64,000 bases of DNA from Reyranella sp. (GTDB lineage: Bacteria; Pseudomonadota; Alphaproteobacteria; Reyranellales; Reyranellaceae), in NCBI RefSeq assembly GCF_004297405.1, contig NZ_SCVC01000012.1, forward strand, positions 1-64,000, given 5' to 3'. Positions 50,086 to 59,524 of this stretch are shown here, piece after piece. A program made the position numbers and the translations under genes. The notes beneath the pieces were generated by a model, which worked only from the letters and a program-made list of their open reading frames with translations, did not search any database and was not told the DNA's origin. Position 1 is the stretch's first letter; the number at the start of each line of letters is the position of its first letter.

Positions 50086-51420
50086 GTGCCCGATCAAGCG
50101 TTGGTGAATTCAGATCTGCAGTCCGCGCTCGCCGAAGCGAAGCAGGCCTACATCGATCGCAACCCCAAGAGCTTCACTCGCCACCAGGAAGCCTGCGAGG
50201 CGATGCCGGGCGGCAACACCCGTACCACGCTGCATAACTCGCCGTTCCCGCTCACCGTCGTGCGCGGCGAAGGCTGCCGGCTGTGGGATGCCGACGGCCA
50301 CGAATACATCGATGTGCTGGGCGAATACACCGCCGGCATCTACGGCCACTCCCATCCGGTGATCCGCGCCGCCATCGATCGCGCGCTGAACCACGGCTGG
50401 AACTACGGCGGCCGCAACGCCAACGAGGGTAAGCTCGCCAAGCTGATCGCAGATCGCATGCCGTCGATCGATCTGGTGCGCTTCACCAACTCCGGTACAG
50501 AAGGCAATGTGATGGCGCTCGCGGGCGCCAAGGTCTTTGCCCAGCGCAAGGGCCGCGCCAAGGCCGCCAAGGTCATGGTGTTCCATGGAGGCTATCACGG
50601 GGGCGTGCTCTACTTCGTGAGTGGCGGCAGCCCGGTGAACGTGCCTTACGAGTACATCGTGGCGCCCTATAACGACATCGAGGGTACCAAGGCGCTGATC
50701 GCCAAGCATGGCGAGGAACTGTTCGCCGTCCTGCTCGAGCCCATGCAGGGCAGCCACGGCTGCCTGCCGGGCGATGTCGCTTTCCTGAAGATGGTGCGCG
50801 AGGAGACGGCTTCCCGCGGCATCACCATGATCTTCGACGAGGTCATGACCTCGCGTCTGTCGCCGGGCGGCTTGCAGGGCCTCTACGGCGTCATTCCCGA
50901 CATGACGACGCTCGGCAAGTATATTGGCGGCGGCATGTCGTTCGGCGCGTTTGGGGGCAAGCGCGAGATCATGGAGCTGTTCGACCCGACCAAGGCCGAC
51001 TCGCTGCCGCACGCCGGCACGTTCAACAACAATGCGCTCACCATGGCGGCCGGTGTCGCGGGCTATGGCGAGGTCTATACGCCGGCGGCGGCCAAGGAGC
51101 TGAACGACCGTGGCGAGCGTATCCGTGAGCGCCTGAATGCCATCTGCGCCAAGAACAAGGTGGCGTTCCAGTTCTCCGGCATCGGCTCGATGATGACGGC
51201 GCATGCCACGGCACGGCCGATCAAGTCGGCGGCCGATATCGCGGCCGGCAGCCAGGATGCCAAGGAGCTGTTCTTCTTCGACATGAGCACGGCCGGTATC
51301 TGGATTGCACGCCGCGGCTTCGTCGCCCTGAACGTCATGATCGGCGACGCCGAAGGTGACCGTTTCGTGGCGGCAGTCGAAGAGTTCGTCTCGGCCCGCA
51401 AGGCTCTTTTGCAGCCGTAA
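50086..51420 (+). CDS. Class III PLP-dependent aminotransferase (glutamate-1-semialdehyde aminomutase-like)
   Basis: GTG 50086; 444 residues. Features: MPGGNTRTTLHNSPFPL and GCRLWDADGHEYIDVLGEYTAGIYGHSHP at the substrate-side N-terminus (conserved parts WDADG and GHSHP), FTNSGTEGNVMAL, FDEVMTSRLSPGG with the PLP aspartate, and TLGKYIGGGMSFGAFGG with the PLP lysine. This is the HemL-like branch, but a role in heme synthesis is doubtful because of the catabolic context. It may transaminate a beta- or omega-amino acid produced by the neighbouring enzymes. Confidence 0.87.
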   Translation: MPDQALVNSDLQSALAEAKQAYIDRNPKSFTRHQEACEAMPGGNTRTTLHNSPFPLTVVRGEGCRLWDADGHEYIDVLGEYTAGIYGHSHPVIRAAIDRALNHGWNYGGRNANEGKLAKLIADRMPSIDLVRFTNSGTEGNVMALAGAKVFAQRKGRAKAAKVMVFHGGYHGGVLYFVSGGSPVNVPYEYIVAPYNDIEGTKALIAKHGEELFAVLLEPMQGSHGCLPGDVAFLKMVREETASRGITMIFDEVMTSRLSPGGLQGLYGVIPDMTTLGKYIGGGMSFGAFGGKREIMELFDPTKADSLPHAGTFNNNALTMAAGVAGYGEVYTPAAAKELNDRGERIRERLNAICAKNKVAFQFSGIGSMMTAHATARPIKSAADIAAGSQDAKELFFFDMSTAGIWIARRGFVALNVMIGDAEGDRFVAAVEEFVSARKALLQP

Positions 51421-51440
51421 GGAGCACCTAAATAGGTGGC

Positions 51441-52415
51441 ATGAACGACACCAGTAACTTCCCCCAGCCGGTCGCCGGTACGGTGGTGCCGCGCTTCGGC
51501 GACGTCGCCACTTTCATGCGCCTGCCGCTGTTCCGCGATCCGGCCGAGGTCGAGATCGGCATGGTGGGCGTGCCTTGGGATGGCGGGACGACCAATCGTC
51601 CCGGCGCCCGCCACGGGCCGCGGCAGATGCGCGACCTCTCCACGATGATGCGGCGCATTCATCACGTGACCGGTGTGGCGCCTTACGAACTGGCGAAGTG
51701 CGGCGATCTGGGCGATGCGCCGGTCAATCCCGCCAGCGTCGACGATTCGCTGGAGCGGATCGAAAAGCACTACGCGAAGATCCATGCCGCCGGCGTCGTG
51801 CCGCTGTCGGCAGGCGGCGATCACCTGATCACGCTGCCGATCATGCGCGGCATTGCGAAGGGTAGCCCGTCGCTCGGCATGGTGCATTTCGACGCCCATA
51901 GCGACACTTGGGACACCTACTTCGGTGGCTACAAGTACACGCACGGCACGCCGTTTCGCCGCGCCGTGGAAGAGGGGCTGCTCGATCCCAAGCGGGTGGT
52001 GCAGATCGGTATCCGCGGCTCGATGTACAAGCGCGACGACAATCAATGGGCCGTCGATCAGGGCATGCGCGTGATCACCATCGAGGAGTATTTCGATCTC
52101 GGTGTCGAGAAGGTGATAGCCGAAGCGCGGCGAGTCGTGGGCACTGGCCCGACCTATGTCAGCTTTGACGTCGACGGCCTCGATCCCGCCTACGCACCCG
52201 GCACCGGCACGCCGGAGATCGGCGGCTACACCCCGCACGAAGCACAGCGCATGCTGCGCGGCTTGCGGGGGCTCGACCTCGTCGGCGGCGATGTCGTCGA
52301 GGTTTCGCCGCCCTTCGACATGAGCGGCAACACCGCCTTGGTCGGTGTCACCATGATGTGGGAAATCCTCTGCCTGCTCGCCGAGTCGGTGGCGAAGCGC
52401 AAGGGGAGGATCTGA
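51441..52415 (+). CDS. Ureohydrolase, agmatinase/guanidino-acid hydrolase family
   Basis: This 324-residue protein has all manganese-binding segments of the arginase fold: SAGGDH, HFDAHSDTWD and SFDVDGLDPAYAPGTGTP. The N-terminal VGVPWDGGTTNRPGARHGPR is typical of agmatinase-like enzymes including guanidinobutyrase and guanidinopropionase. It releases urea from a guanidino compound. The coupled class III aminotransferase would handle the amine left behind, as in 4-guanidinobutyrate breakdown. Confidence 0.88.
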   Translation: MNDTSNFPQPVAGTVVPRFGDVATFMRLPLFRDPAEVEIGMVGVPWDGGTTNRPGARHGPRQMRDLSTMMRRIHHVTGVAPYELAKCGDLGDAPVNPASVDDSLERIEKHYAKIHAAGVVPLSAGGDHLITLPIMRGIAKGSPSLGMVHFDAHSDTWDTYFGGYKYTHGTPFRRAVEEGLLDPKRVVQIGIRGSMYKRDDNQWAVDQGMRVITIEEYFDLGVEKVIAEARRVVGTGPTYVSFDVDGLDPAYAPGTGTPEIGGYTPHEAQRMLRGLRGLDLVGGDVVEVSPPFDMSGNTALVGVTMMWEILCLLAESVAKRKGRI

Positions 52416-52837
52416 CCTCTATCCTGTCATCGTGCGCGGGGGTACTCCACGCGAGGGGACAGGAAAAGTTAAGCTGCCGTTCCAGGCTCTCCACAATCGG
52501 CTCGCTCCGGCAGGCTGGCCATCGTCGAAGGCGCCAGAGGCCGCTTGCATCTTGAGCTCGACCTGAGCACACTTCGCTTGCTGCTCACTCGCTGGCGGCC
52601 GTAAGCGTTCACGTCAATCAACGCGACAACCCGCACCGATAGCTTCCCGCGTCGGTGAGCGGAGGGTCGTGAGTTGTGCTGGACTGACGCTACATCTGTC
52701 GACATTTGCCACTGTTGGCCGTCGTTCTCCGCACTTTGGAGGCGGCGTATCAGTGCGGCTATCGTTAAATGGCGACGCGCCAAAGCGCCTGCATGCTCCG
52801 AACCAGTCCGTCGTCATGCATGAAAGGTCGCTGATCC
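52416..52837. other. 422-bp stretch without a recognisable gene
   Basis: Between the ureohydrolase and the LysE-type exporter I see no coding sequence I can support. Short open frames on both strands have no recognisable motif and no ribosome binding site. Base composition looks less GC-rich than around it. It could hold a promoter for the exporter, an old deletion scar or a small RNA. Confidence 0.4.
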
Positions 52838-53449
52838 ATGGATTTCACAAACCTGCTTGTCTTTGCCGCTGCCTACTTCGCGGTCGTCATTCTCCCAGGC
52901 CCTGCGATCACTGCTTTGGTTGCGCGAGTGTTGGCGCGTGGGACACGCGGTGCGCCAGCCTTCATCGCCGGATGCGCCACCGGCTCGCTCATATGGGTCA
53001 CTGTCGCCGCTGCTGGTCTCGCGGCGATCGCATCGGCTTTCGCCACGCTTTTCCTCGCCATCAAGTATGCCGGTGCCGCCTATCTCCTCTACCTGGCTTG
53101 GAAGTTCTGGACGACTGATGTCCGCCCCATGAAAGCGGCAGATGTCCCTTTGGAAGGACGAGGGCGATTGTTTCTTGCCGGGCTTGCGATAAATCTCGGC
53201 AACCCGAAGGCGATGGCGTTCTTCCTGGCCCTCTTGCCGACGATGGTACGGCTCGATGCCTTGACGCTGCTCGGAGTCGCTGAGCTGGGCGCCATAGTTG
53301 TCGTGATCGTCTCCGTCGTGTTTTCCGCCTATACGATCGCGGCGGCCCGGGCACGCTGCTTTTTCACTTCACCCCGCGCCCTCCGCCGCATGAATCGCGG
53401 CAGTGCCGTCGCCGTCGCCGGCACGGCGGTTATCGTGGCGACCCGCTGA
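52838..53449 (+). CDS. LysE/RhtB-family amino-acid exporter
   Basis: The protein of 203 residues has five to six hydrophobic segments. The N-terminal AAYFAVVILPGPAITALV contains the PGP motif of the family, and LAINLGNPKAMAFFLALLP the second conserved NPK motif. It exports an amino acid or amino-acid analogue. The start at ATG 52838 has a weak GAAAGG site 13 bases upstream. It could relieve accumulation of an amino acid made by the catabolic genes before it, but no regulator is adjacent. Confidence 0.87.
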   Translation: MDFTNLLVFAAAYFAVVILPGPAITALVARVLARGTRGAPAFIAGCATGSLIWVTVAAAGLAAIASAFATLFLAIKYAGAAYLLYLAWKFWTTDVRPMKAADVPLEGRGRLFLAGLAINLGNPKAMAFFLALLPTMVRLDALTLLGVAELGAIVVVIVSVVFSAYTIAAARARCFFTSPRALRRMNRGSAVAVAGTAVIVATR

Positions 53450-53585
53450 AGCGGCGAGGCGATCCACACATCGCGTTTGTCTTCTCTGCCCCGCCTTCGG
53501 CTGGGGAAGTGCCTGCGCCGAGGTGCTTCGGCGGGAAGAGAAGGAGATGTGTAGATTGCCTATTCGCTCGATCCAGGATCCCGGA

Positions 53586-54731
53586 TTATGCCGCCAACTC
53601 CAGTATCTCCTTCACTTCGGCCGGCGTCGGGATCGGCCGCGGGTTGCGGGGGACCCAAGGGGTGCCCATCGCCTGCTTGGCGATGCGGTCGAAGCTTTCG
53701 CGGCCGATCTTCACCTCGGAGAGGCTGCGCGGCATCTCGAGTCCGCGGATGAAAGCATCGAGTACGTCGGCAGCTTCCTTACCGGGATGGCCCATGGCAG
53801 CGGCAACCATCGCCTGCTTCTCGGCATTGGCCGACCGGTTCCAACGCATCACCGATGGCAGCATGATGCAGGACGTATGGCCGTGCGGGATGTCGAACAC
53901 GGCGCCCAGCACGTAGCCGATGCCGTGGCTGGCGCCCATCGGTGTGCCGGCGGCCAGCGGGCCTGTCGAAAGCCAGGCGCCGGTCTGGCAGTCCAGCCGT
54001 GCCTGCTGGTCCGTGGGATCGGCTTTCACGCGCGGCAGGCCGCGGGCGAGCAGTGACAGACCATGCAAGGCCGAGGCATCGCCATAGGCATTGCCTTCCA
54101 GGGAGCAGATGCCCTCGACGCAGTGGTCGAGCGCGCGGATGCCGGTGGAAAGGAACAGCCACATCGGCGTGTGCCGCGTCACTTCGGGATCGAGCACGAC
54201 GGCCATCGGAATGAGGCCGGGATGGCGGAACAGCTCCTTCACCTTCGTGCGTTCGTCTGTGACACCGGAGATGTAGGTGAACTCGCCTGCCGACAGTGTC
54301 GTCGGCACGGAGATCTGGCGCACGGTCGGCGGCTTGAAGTCCGTGCCGGCGCGTATCTGATCCATTGCTTCGGGCGTGCGGATGTCGTTGGCGAGGCAGA
54401 GCTGCACCGCCTTGGCGCCGTCTGTGATCGAGCCGCCACCCAAGGTGACGATCAGGTCTGTGCGGGTCTCGCGGGCCTGTTCGGCGGCGGCGATCACGGC
54501 CGAACGCGGTGAGTGGGCCGGCATGCGGGCGAAGGTGCCGACGCATTTGTTGCCGAGTGCCCGGCGCAGCTTCTCGACCTCGTCGGTCTCGCGATCGAGC
54601 GTCCCGCTCGCCATGAGGAATACGCGTTGCGCACCGTGGCGCGAGACCAGTTCGGATACCGCCTCGGCGGCAGGCCTGCCGAACACGACTTCGTCCAAGC
54701 GACTGAATACGACACGACCGGATGACGGCAT
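53586..54731 (-). CDS. Iron-containing alcohol dehydrogenase / maleylacetate reductase-like
   Basis: ATG 54731 is preceded on its strand by GGAGGAGAG; 381 residues. GGGSITDGAKA is the NAD-binding loop, VPTTLSAGEFT replaces the usual PTTAGTGSE, and the metal ligands are in IRALDHCVEGICS and PMGASHGIGYVLGAVFDIPHGHTS. The VPTTLSGSE-like variant and overall style place it near maleylacetate reductases. It is divergent from the M20 peptidase gene with a 55-bp gap. Confidence 0.83.
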   Translation of the reverse strand: MPSSGRVVFSRLDEVVFGRPAAEAVSELVSRHGAQRVFLMASGTLDRETDEVEKLRRALGNKCVGTFARMPAHSPRSAVIAAAEQARETRTDLIVTLGGGSITDGAKAVQLCLANDIRTPEAMDQIRAGTDFKPPTVRQISVPTTLSAGEFTYISGVTDERTKVKELFRHPGLIPMAVVLDPEVTRHTPMWLFLSTGIRALDHCVEGICSLEGNAYGDASALHGLSLLARGLPRVKADPTDQQARLDCQTGAWLSTGPLAAGTPMGASHGIGYVLGAVFDIPHGHTSCIMLPSVMRWNRSANAEKQAMVAAAMGHPGKEAADVLDAFIRGLEMPRSLSEVKIGRESFDRIAKQAMGTPWVPRNPRPIPTPAEVKEILELAA

Positions 54732-54786
54732 TCTCTCCTCCCGCGCAGGGGTGCTATCGTGGCCGCGAAACACCTCGAGGGAAAGC

Positions 54787-56178
54787 ATGACCGGGACACG
54801 GGATGGCGCCATCGGCCGCGCAGAGAAATACTTCGACGAAGGCGGATTCCTCGAGGAGTTGCAGCGGCGGGTGGCGATCCCGACGACCAGCCAGGAGACC
54901 GACTCCATGCCGGCGCTGCAGGAATATGTCTCCGGCGAGATGACCGATTCGCTGCAGAAGCTCGGCTACGACTGCACGGTCCTGCCCAATCCGCGTGCAG
55001 AATATGGCCCGTTCCTGATTGCCCGCCGGGTCGAGGATCCCGCCAAGCCGACAGTGCTGACCTATGGCCATGGCGACGTGATCCGCGGCCAGGAGGAGCA
55101 ATGGCGCTCGGGCCTGTCGCCATGGAAGATCGTCGTGGAAGGCGACCGACTCTACGGACGCGGCACCGCCGACAACAAGGGCCAGCACACGATCAATATC
55201 GCGGCGCTTGCCTGCGTGCTGCAGGAGCGCGGCTCGCTGGGCTTCAACTCCACGATCCTGATCGAGACGGGGGAGGAGACTGGCTCGCCGGGCCTCGCGG
55301 ATTTCTGCAAGGCCAACAAGGCCGCCCTCAAGGCCGATGCGCTGATTGGCTCGGACGGCCCCCGGCTCGACCACCGCCGGCCGACCGTGTTCGGTGGCAC
55401 GCGCGGCACCATGAACTTCAATCTCAAGCTCAACCTGCGCGAGGGCGGGCATCACTCGGGCAACTGGGGCGGGCTTCTCGCCAATCCGGGTATCATCCTG
55501 GCCCATGCGCTGGCCACCATTACCGACGAGCGCGGCCAAATCAAAGTGCCGGAATGGCGGCCCAAGACTCTCACCAACTCGGTGCGGGCCGCGCTGGCCG
55601 ACGCGCATGTCGATGCAGGCGAGGGCGCGCCGGAGATCAATCCGGAATGGGGCGAGAAATCGCTGACGCCGGTCGAGCGGGTGTTTGGCTGGAACAGCTT
55701 CGAAGTGCTGGCCTTCAAGACCGGCAATCCCGACCGGCCGGTGAATGCGATCCCTCCCAGCGCGATCGCTTATTGCCAGCTCCGCTTCGTCGTCGGCACA
55801 GATCCGCACGACATCGTTCCTGCCCTGCGTCGGCATCTCGAAAAGCACGGCTTCGGCCAAATCGAAGTCGAGCCGGCGCGTGACGTCATCATGAACGCAA
55901 CGCGATTGGACCCTGAGAATCCCTGGGCCAAGTTTGCCGCGTCCTCGATCGAGAAGACGGCAGGCCAGAAGCCCAACATGCTGCCCAATCTCGGCGGTTC
56001 ACTACCCAACGAGGTGTTCACCGACATTCTCGGCATGCCGACCGTCTGGGTGCCTCACTCCTATGCGGCCTGCTCACAGCACGCCCCCAACGAGCACTTG
56101 CTGGCGCCGGTGGCGCGCGATGGATTGCGCCTGATGACGGGACTGTTCTGGGATCTCGGCGCCGCGGGGCGCGTGTGA
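54787..56178 (+). CDS. M20-family metallopeptidase (dipeptidase/deacylase type)
   Basis: ATG 54787 is used because the frame upstream overlaps the divergent dehydrogenase; 463 residues. Zinc-site segments are complete: LTYGHGDV, GRGTADNKGQH, ETGEETGSPG and GSDGP, with a final histidine in SQHAPNEH. A dimerisation domain separates the two catalytic parts (REGGHHSGNWGGLLANP). It cleaves a dipeptide or N-acyl/N-carbamoyl amino acid. It is co-directional with the CMD-fold, MlrC and dioxygenase genes that follow. Confidence 0.88.
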   Translation: MTGTRDGAIGRAEKYFDEGGFLEELQRRVAIPTTSQETDSMPALQEYVSGEMTDSLQKLGYDCTVLPNPRAEYGPFLIARRVEDPAKPTVLTYGHGDVIRGQEEQWRSGLSPWKIVVEGDRLYGRGTADNKGQHTINIAALACVLQERGSLGFNSTILIETGEETGSPGLADFCKANKAALKADALIGSDGPRLDHRRPTVFGGTRGTMNFNLKLNLREGGHHSGNWGGLLANPGIILAHALATITDERGQIKVPEWRPKTLTNSVRAALADAHVDAGEGAPEINPEWGEKSLTPVERVFGWNSFEVLAFKTGNPDRPVNAIPPSAIAYCQLRFVVGTDPHDIVPALRRHLEKHGFGQIEVEPARDVIMNATRLDPENPWAKFAASSIEKTAGQKPNMLPNLGGSLPNEVFTDILGMPTVWVPHSYAACSQHAPNEHLLAPVARDGLRLMTGLFWDLGAAGRV

Positions 56179-56279
56179 GGCTGGAAGATTGCTCCAACAA
56201 CGCCCCGGGCGCTGCGTATTGACGACGCATGCCCGGCCAACCACAGCTATGATCACCGCCTGCGTGATGGGGAGAACAA

Positions 56280-56828
56280 ATGCCGCGTATTCCGTACTAC
56301 GAAGTCGAGAACGCCACCGGCAAGCATGCCGAGTTCCTGGGCAAGCTCGACCCAATGCTGAACATTTACCGCATGCTGGCGAACTCGGAGCAGGGCGCGA
56401 AGGGTTTTCTGCGCATGGGCAATGCGCTGTTGCATCGCTGTGAACTCGATCCGGTCCTGCGCGAGCTGGCGATCATTCGTGTGGGGCGACTTTCGCGCAC
56501 GGCCTACGAAGTGTTCCAGCACGAACGCATCGGCCGCGACGTCGGCGTGACAGAGGACAAGATCGCGGCTCTGCGCGAGGCTACCATCGAGGCAGCGGCC
56601 TTCACCGACAACGAGAAGGCCGTGTTGCGCTACACCGACGATGTGGTGCGTAACGTCCGGGCCTCGGACAAGGCGCTTAAGGCGGTGCAAGCCTTCCTGA
56701 CGCCGGGCGCCGTGGTCGAGCTCACGCTCACCATCGGCTATTACATGATGGTCTGCCGCTTCCTCGAATCGATGGGTGTCGATGGCGAGGAAGGCCAAGC
56801 CGAATGGCTGAAAACGGCAAAGCTCTGA
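56280..56828 (+). CDS. Carboxymuconolactone decarboxylase-family (AhpD-like fold) protein
   Basis: The product has 182 residues of an all-helical CMD fold, with RELAIIRVGRLSRTAYEVFQHE at the conserved helix pair (core RELAIIRVG and YEVFQHE). The CxxC pair of peroxidase-active AhpD is absent, so a thiol peroxidase role is unlikely; members lacking it include lactone decarboxylases and proteins of unknown function. GGGGAGAAC precedes the ATG. It sits in a run of catabolic genes. Confidence 0.85.
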   Translation: MPRIPYYEVENATGKHAEFLGKLDPMLNIYRMLANSEQGAKGFLRMGNALLHRCELDPVLRELAIIRVGRLSRTAYEVFQHERIGRDVGVTEDKIAALREATIEAAAFTDNEKAVLRYTDDVVRNVRASDKALKAVQAFLTPGAVVELTLTIGYYMMVCRFLESMGVDGEEGQAEWLKTAKL

Positions 56829-56855
56829 TACGGATGGAATAGGAGAGTTCGAGAG

Positions 56856-58382
56856 ATGGCGTATCGCGTTCTGGTCGCGCAGTTCATGCACGAGACCAAC
56901 ACCTTCAGCAAACTGCCGACCACGCTCGAGGATTACCGCAAGCGTTGGCTGATCGAAGGCGACGCGATGGTGCCGCGCTTCACGGGCACCAAGAACGAGG
57001 TAGGCGGCTATATCGATGCCGCCAAGAAGTACGGCTGGGAACCAGTGTGGGCTGGTGCCGCCAACGCGACGCCATCGGGCAAGCTCACCAAGGAGACCTG
57101 GGAGCATATCCGCGACATGATCGTGGGCGCGGCGAAGAAGGCGAAAGCAGTGGGCAAGCTCGACGCGGTGTGCCTCTCGCTGCACGGTGCCATGGTGACG
57201 GAGACCGAGGACGATGCCGAAGGCGCGCTGCTTGAAGCGCTGCGCGGCGTGGTTGGTCCCGATGTGCCGCTGGTCGCCACGCTCGACCTGCACGCCAATG
57301 CCACGGTGAAGATGGCCAAGAATGCCAACGCGCTGGTGAGCTATCGCACCTATCCGCATATCGATGGCTATGAGCGCGCGGTGCAGGCGGCAGCGCTGGT
57401 GCAGGAAGCGCTGGAGGGCAAGAAGCAGCCGCGTTGCCTGCTGGTGCAGCCGGCCATGCTGGAAGGCGCGGACCATGGCCGCACGACGCAGCCTGGCCTG
57501 ATGCGCGACCTGCTGGCCAAGGCCGATGCCTTCGAGAAGGAGCCGGGCATCAATGTCGTCAGCATCCAGGCCGGCTTCACCTGGGCCGACATTCCCTATA
57601 CGGGCCCGTCGATCGCGGTGAGCCATGAGCCTGCCGCCGAGGCGCGGGCCAAGGCAGTGGCGGCCGCCATCCTCGACGAGATCTGGAAGCGGCGCGACGA
57701 AAGCTCGTCTGATTATCGGCCGATCTCCGATGCCATTGCGGCGGCACGCGCCGGTGTGGGCAAAGAGGGGCCGCTGGTCGTGGCCGACGGCACCGACAAT
57801 CCGGGCGGTGGCGGCTACAACGACACGACGCCGGTGCTGCAGGCACTGATCGACGCCAAGGTCGAGAACGTCGCCTTCGGCACGATCTTCGATCCGGGCA
57901 CGGTGCAGCAGGCCATCAAGGCGGGCGTCGGCGCGGAGATTGACGTCGTGCTGGGCGGCCACACCGATCCGTCGATGGGTGGACCGGTCAAGGCCAAGGC
58001 CATCGTCAAGATGCTCTCGGACGGTGAGTTCAAGAACGACGGCCCGATGAATGCCGGTGTCGGCACCTCGATGGGCCCCACGGCGGTGCTGCGCGTCGGC
58101 GGCATAGATGTGGTGACGATCTCCAACCGCATCCAGACGATCGACCTGCAGGTGTTCCTGAGCCAGGGCATCGACCCGTGTACCAAGAGCGTGGTGGTGG
58201 TGAAGAGCGTGCAGCATTTCCGCGCCGCCTATGCGCCGATTGCGCGCGAGGTGATCCTGGTCGATTCGGGCGGCATCTGCTCACCCGACATCACGCGGCT
58301 GAAGTTCACCAAGCTGCGCCGGCCGATCTGGCCGTTGGACGGGGTGAACGATCCTTATGCAGGAGCAGGAGCGCGTGCATGA
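56856..58382 (+). CDS. M81-family metallopeptidase (microcystinase C/MlrC-like)
   Basis: The protein of 508 residues begins with the MlrC signature AQFMHETNTFSKLPTT. SLHGAMVTE and LDLHANATVKM supply the predicted zinc ligands, and GGHTDPSMGGPV occurs in the C-terminal half. MlrC cleaves linearised microcystin and its tetrapeptide, but most homologues in soil and water proteobacteria occur without mlrA/mlrB and have unknown amide substrates. mlrA and mlrB are absent here. Its stop overlaps the next gene by four bases. Confidence 0.88.
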   Translation: MAYRVLVAQFMHETNTFSKLPTTLEDYRKRWLIEGDAMVPRFTGTKNEVGGYIDAAKKYGWEPVWAGAANATPSGKLTKETWEHIRDMIVGAAKKAKAVGKLDAVCLSLHGAMVTETEDDAEGALLEALRGVVGPDVPLVATLDLHANATVKMAKNANALVSYRTYPHIDGYERAVQAAALVQEALEGKKQPRCLLVQPAMLEGADHGRTTQPGLMRDLLAKADAFEKEPGINVVSIQAGFTWADIPYTGPSIAVSHEPAAEARAKAVAAAILDEIWKRRDESSSDYRPISDAIAAARAGVGKEGPLVVADGTDNPGGGGYNDTTPVLQALIDAKVENVAFGTIFDPGTVQQAIKAGVGAEIDVVLGGHTDPSMGGPVKAKAIVKMLSDGEFKNDGPMNAGVGTSMGPTAVLRVGGIDVVTISNRIQTIDLQVFLSQGIDPCTKSVVVVKSVQHFRAAYAPIAREVILVDSGGICSPDITRLKFTKLRRPIWPLDGVNDPYAGAGARA

Positions 58383-59395
58383 GTCCCAGGTTCGAGACAA
58401 CGGGTCCGCTGCCGGGCGCGGCGTTCGGCGGCACGGTGCGGTTGCGCGACGGCGGGCAGACGGCCGCGACCGTCGTCGCAGCAGCTGAAGCGGCGCCCGA
58501 CGAGTTGGCGTCGGCGCTGGCCGAGGCCAAGGGGCTGCTGTTGGTGCAGAGCCTCAACGATATCGCCGACGATCCCAATCTGCTCATCCGCTTCAGCCGA
58601 TTGTTCGGGCCGGAGGTCGAGGACTATCGCCACACTCTGACCGACCTTAAGTCGGTGCATGTATCGGTGCCGGAGATCCTGCTGGTGTCGAACATGCCGC
58701 CGGTCAGCAAGGCGCCACCCAAGCGGCCGGAGCCGCCGCTGGCGGCCGACGGGCTGATCCCGGTGCAGTATCCGCACCGTATGGGTTGGCACACCGACCA
58801 GAGCTATCGCCGCCCGCCGCCCGACATCTCGCTGTTCTATGCCGTGACGCCGGCGACACGGGACACCGGTCAGACGCTGTTCGCCAACGGCATCCTGGCC
58901 TACGAGGCGCTGCCCTCTCATCTCAAGGCAAAGGTCGACGGGCTCCAGGGCCTGCATGCCCAGCCCGGCAGTGGTCGCGGACGAGAGGCGGCGCTCGCTG
59001 GTCGGCCGCCGCGCGCTTTCGCGCCTCACGAGCGCTCGCAGCCCCAGCCGGTGGTGCGTACGCATCCGGTGACCGGCGAGCGTGCGCTCTATCTTTGCGA
59101 ATGGGGCCAGATGGACTGGTTCGAGGGGCCCTTCGTCGGCATGGAGCCCGGCCCGCAGGGTGCGGGGGCGGCCCTGCTCGACGAGATCATGGCGCACCTG
59201 ACTGAGCGACGCTTTTGCTATGCCCACGCATGGACGCAGGGCGATGTTCTGATCTGGGACAATCGCTGCCTCATCCATGCCGCGACCTGGTTCGATGGCG
59301 AGAAAGAGGGGCGTCTGATGTGGCGCACGACCGTCCACGGCAATCCCGGCGCCCACTACGCCGGCGAAGCGAAGAGCTGGATTCCGGCGACTTAG
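58379..59395 (+). CDS. TauD/TfdA-family 2-oxoglutarate dioxygenase (first)
   Basis: ATG 58379 forms an ATGA overlap with mlrC, which fixes the start; 338 residues. The iron site is complete, with GWHTDQSY (His and Asp), NRCLIHAATWF (His) and a 2-oxoglutarate arginine in LMWRTTVHG. Relatives hydroxylate taurine, 2,4-D, carnitine precursors or alkyl sulfates. The translational coupling to MlrC suggests the two act on the same compound. Confidence 0.85.
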   Translation: MSPRFETTGPLPGAAFGGTVRLRDGGQTAATVVAAAEAAPDELASALAEAKGLLLVQSLNDIADDPNLLIRFSRLFGPEVEDYRHTLTDLKSVHVSVPEILLVSNMPPVSKAPPKRPEPPLAADGLIPVQYPHRMGWHTDQSYRRPPPDISLFYAVTPATRDTGQTLFANGILAYEALPSHLKAKVDGLQGLHAQPGSGRGREAALAGRPPRAFAPHERSQPQPVVRTHPVTGERALYLCEWGQMDWFEGPFVGMEPGPQGAGAALLDEIMAHLTERRFCYAHAWTQGDVLIWDNRCLIHAATWFDGEKEGRLMWRTTVHGNPGAHYAGEAKSWIPAT

Positions 59396-59524
59396 GGGTG
59401 TTTCGAGCAAGTAGTAGATAGTAGCGCGAGATCGTTATTCGATAGGCGAAGGGATCGCGGCCGGGTTGGGGCGGCAAGCCTATCGACCAGGATGATCCAC
59501 TCGGCCTCCAGGAAGGAGCCCGTC

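Noticed and set aside
56253-58217. A 654-codon minus-strand frame opposite the CMD-fold and MlrC genes
   Set aside because: Antisense to two recognisable genes and without domain features.
56856-58382. Microcystin degradation locus
   Set aside because: Only an MlrC-like gene is present; MlrA, MlrB and MlrD are absent, and MlrC homologues are widespread without microcystin activity.
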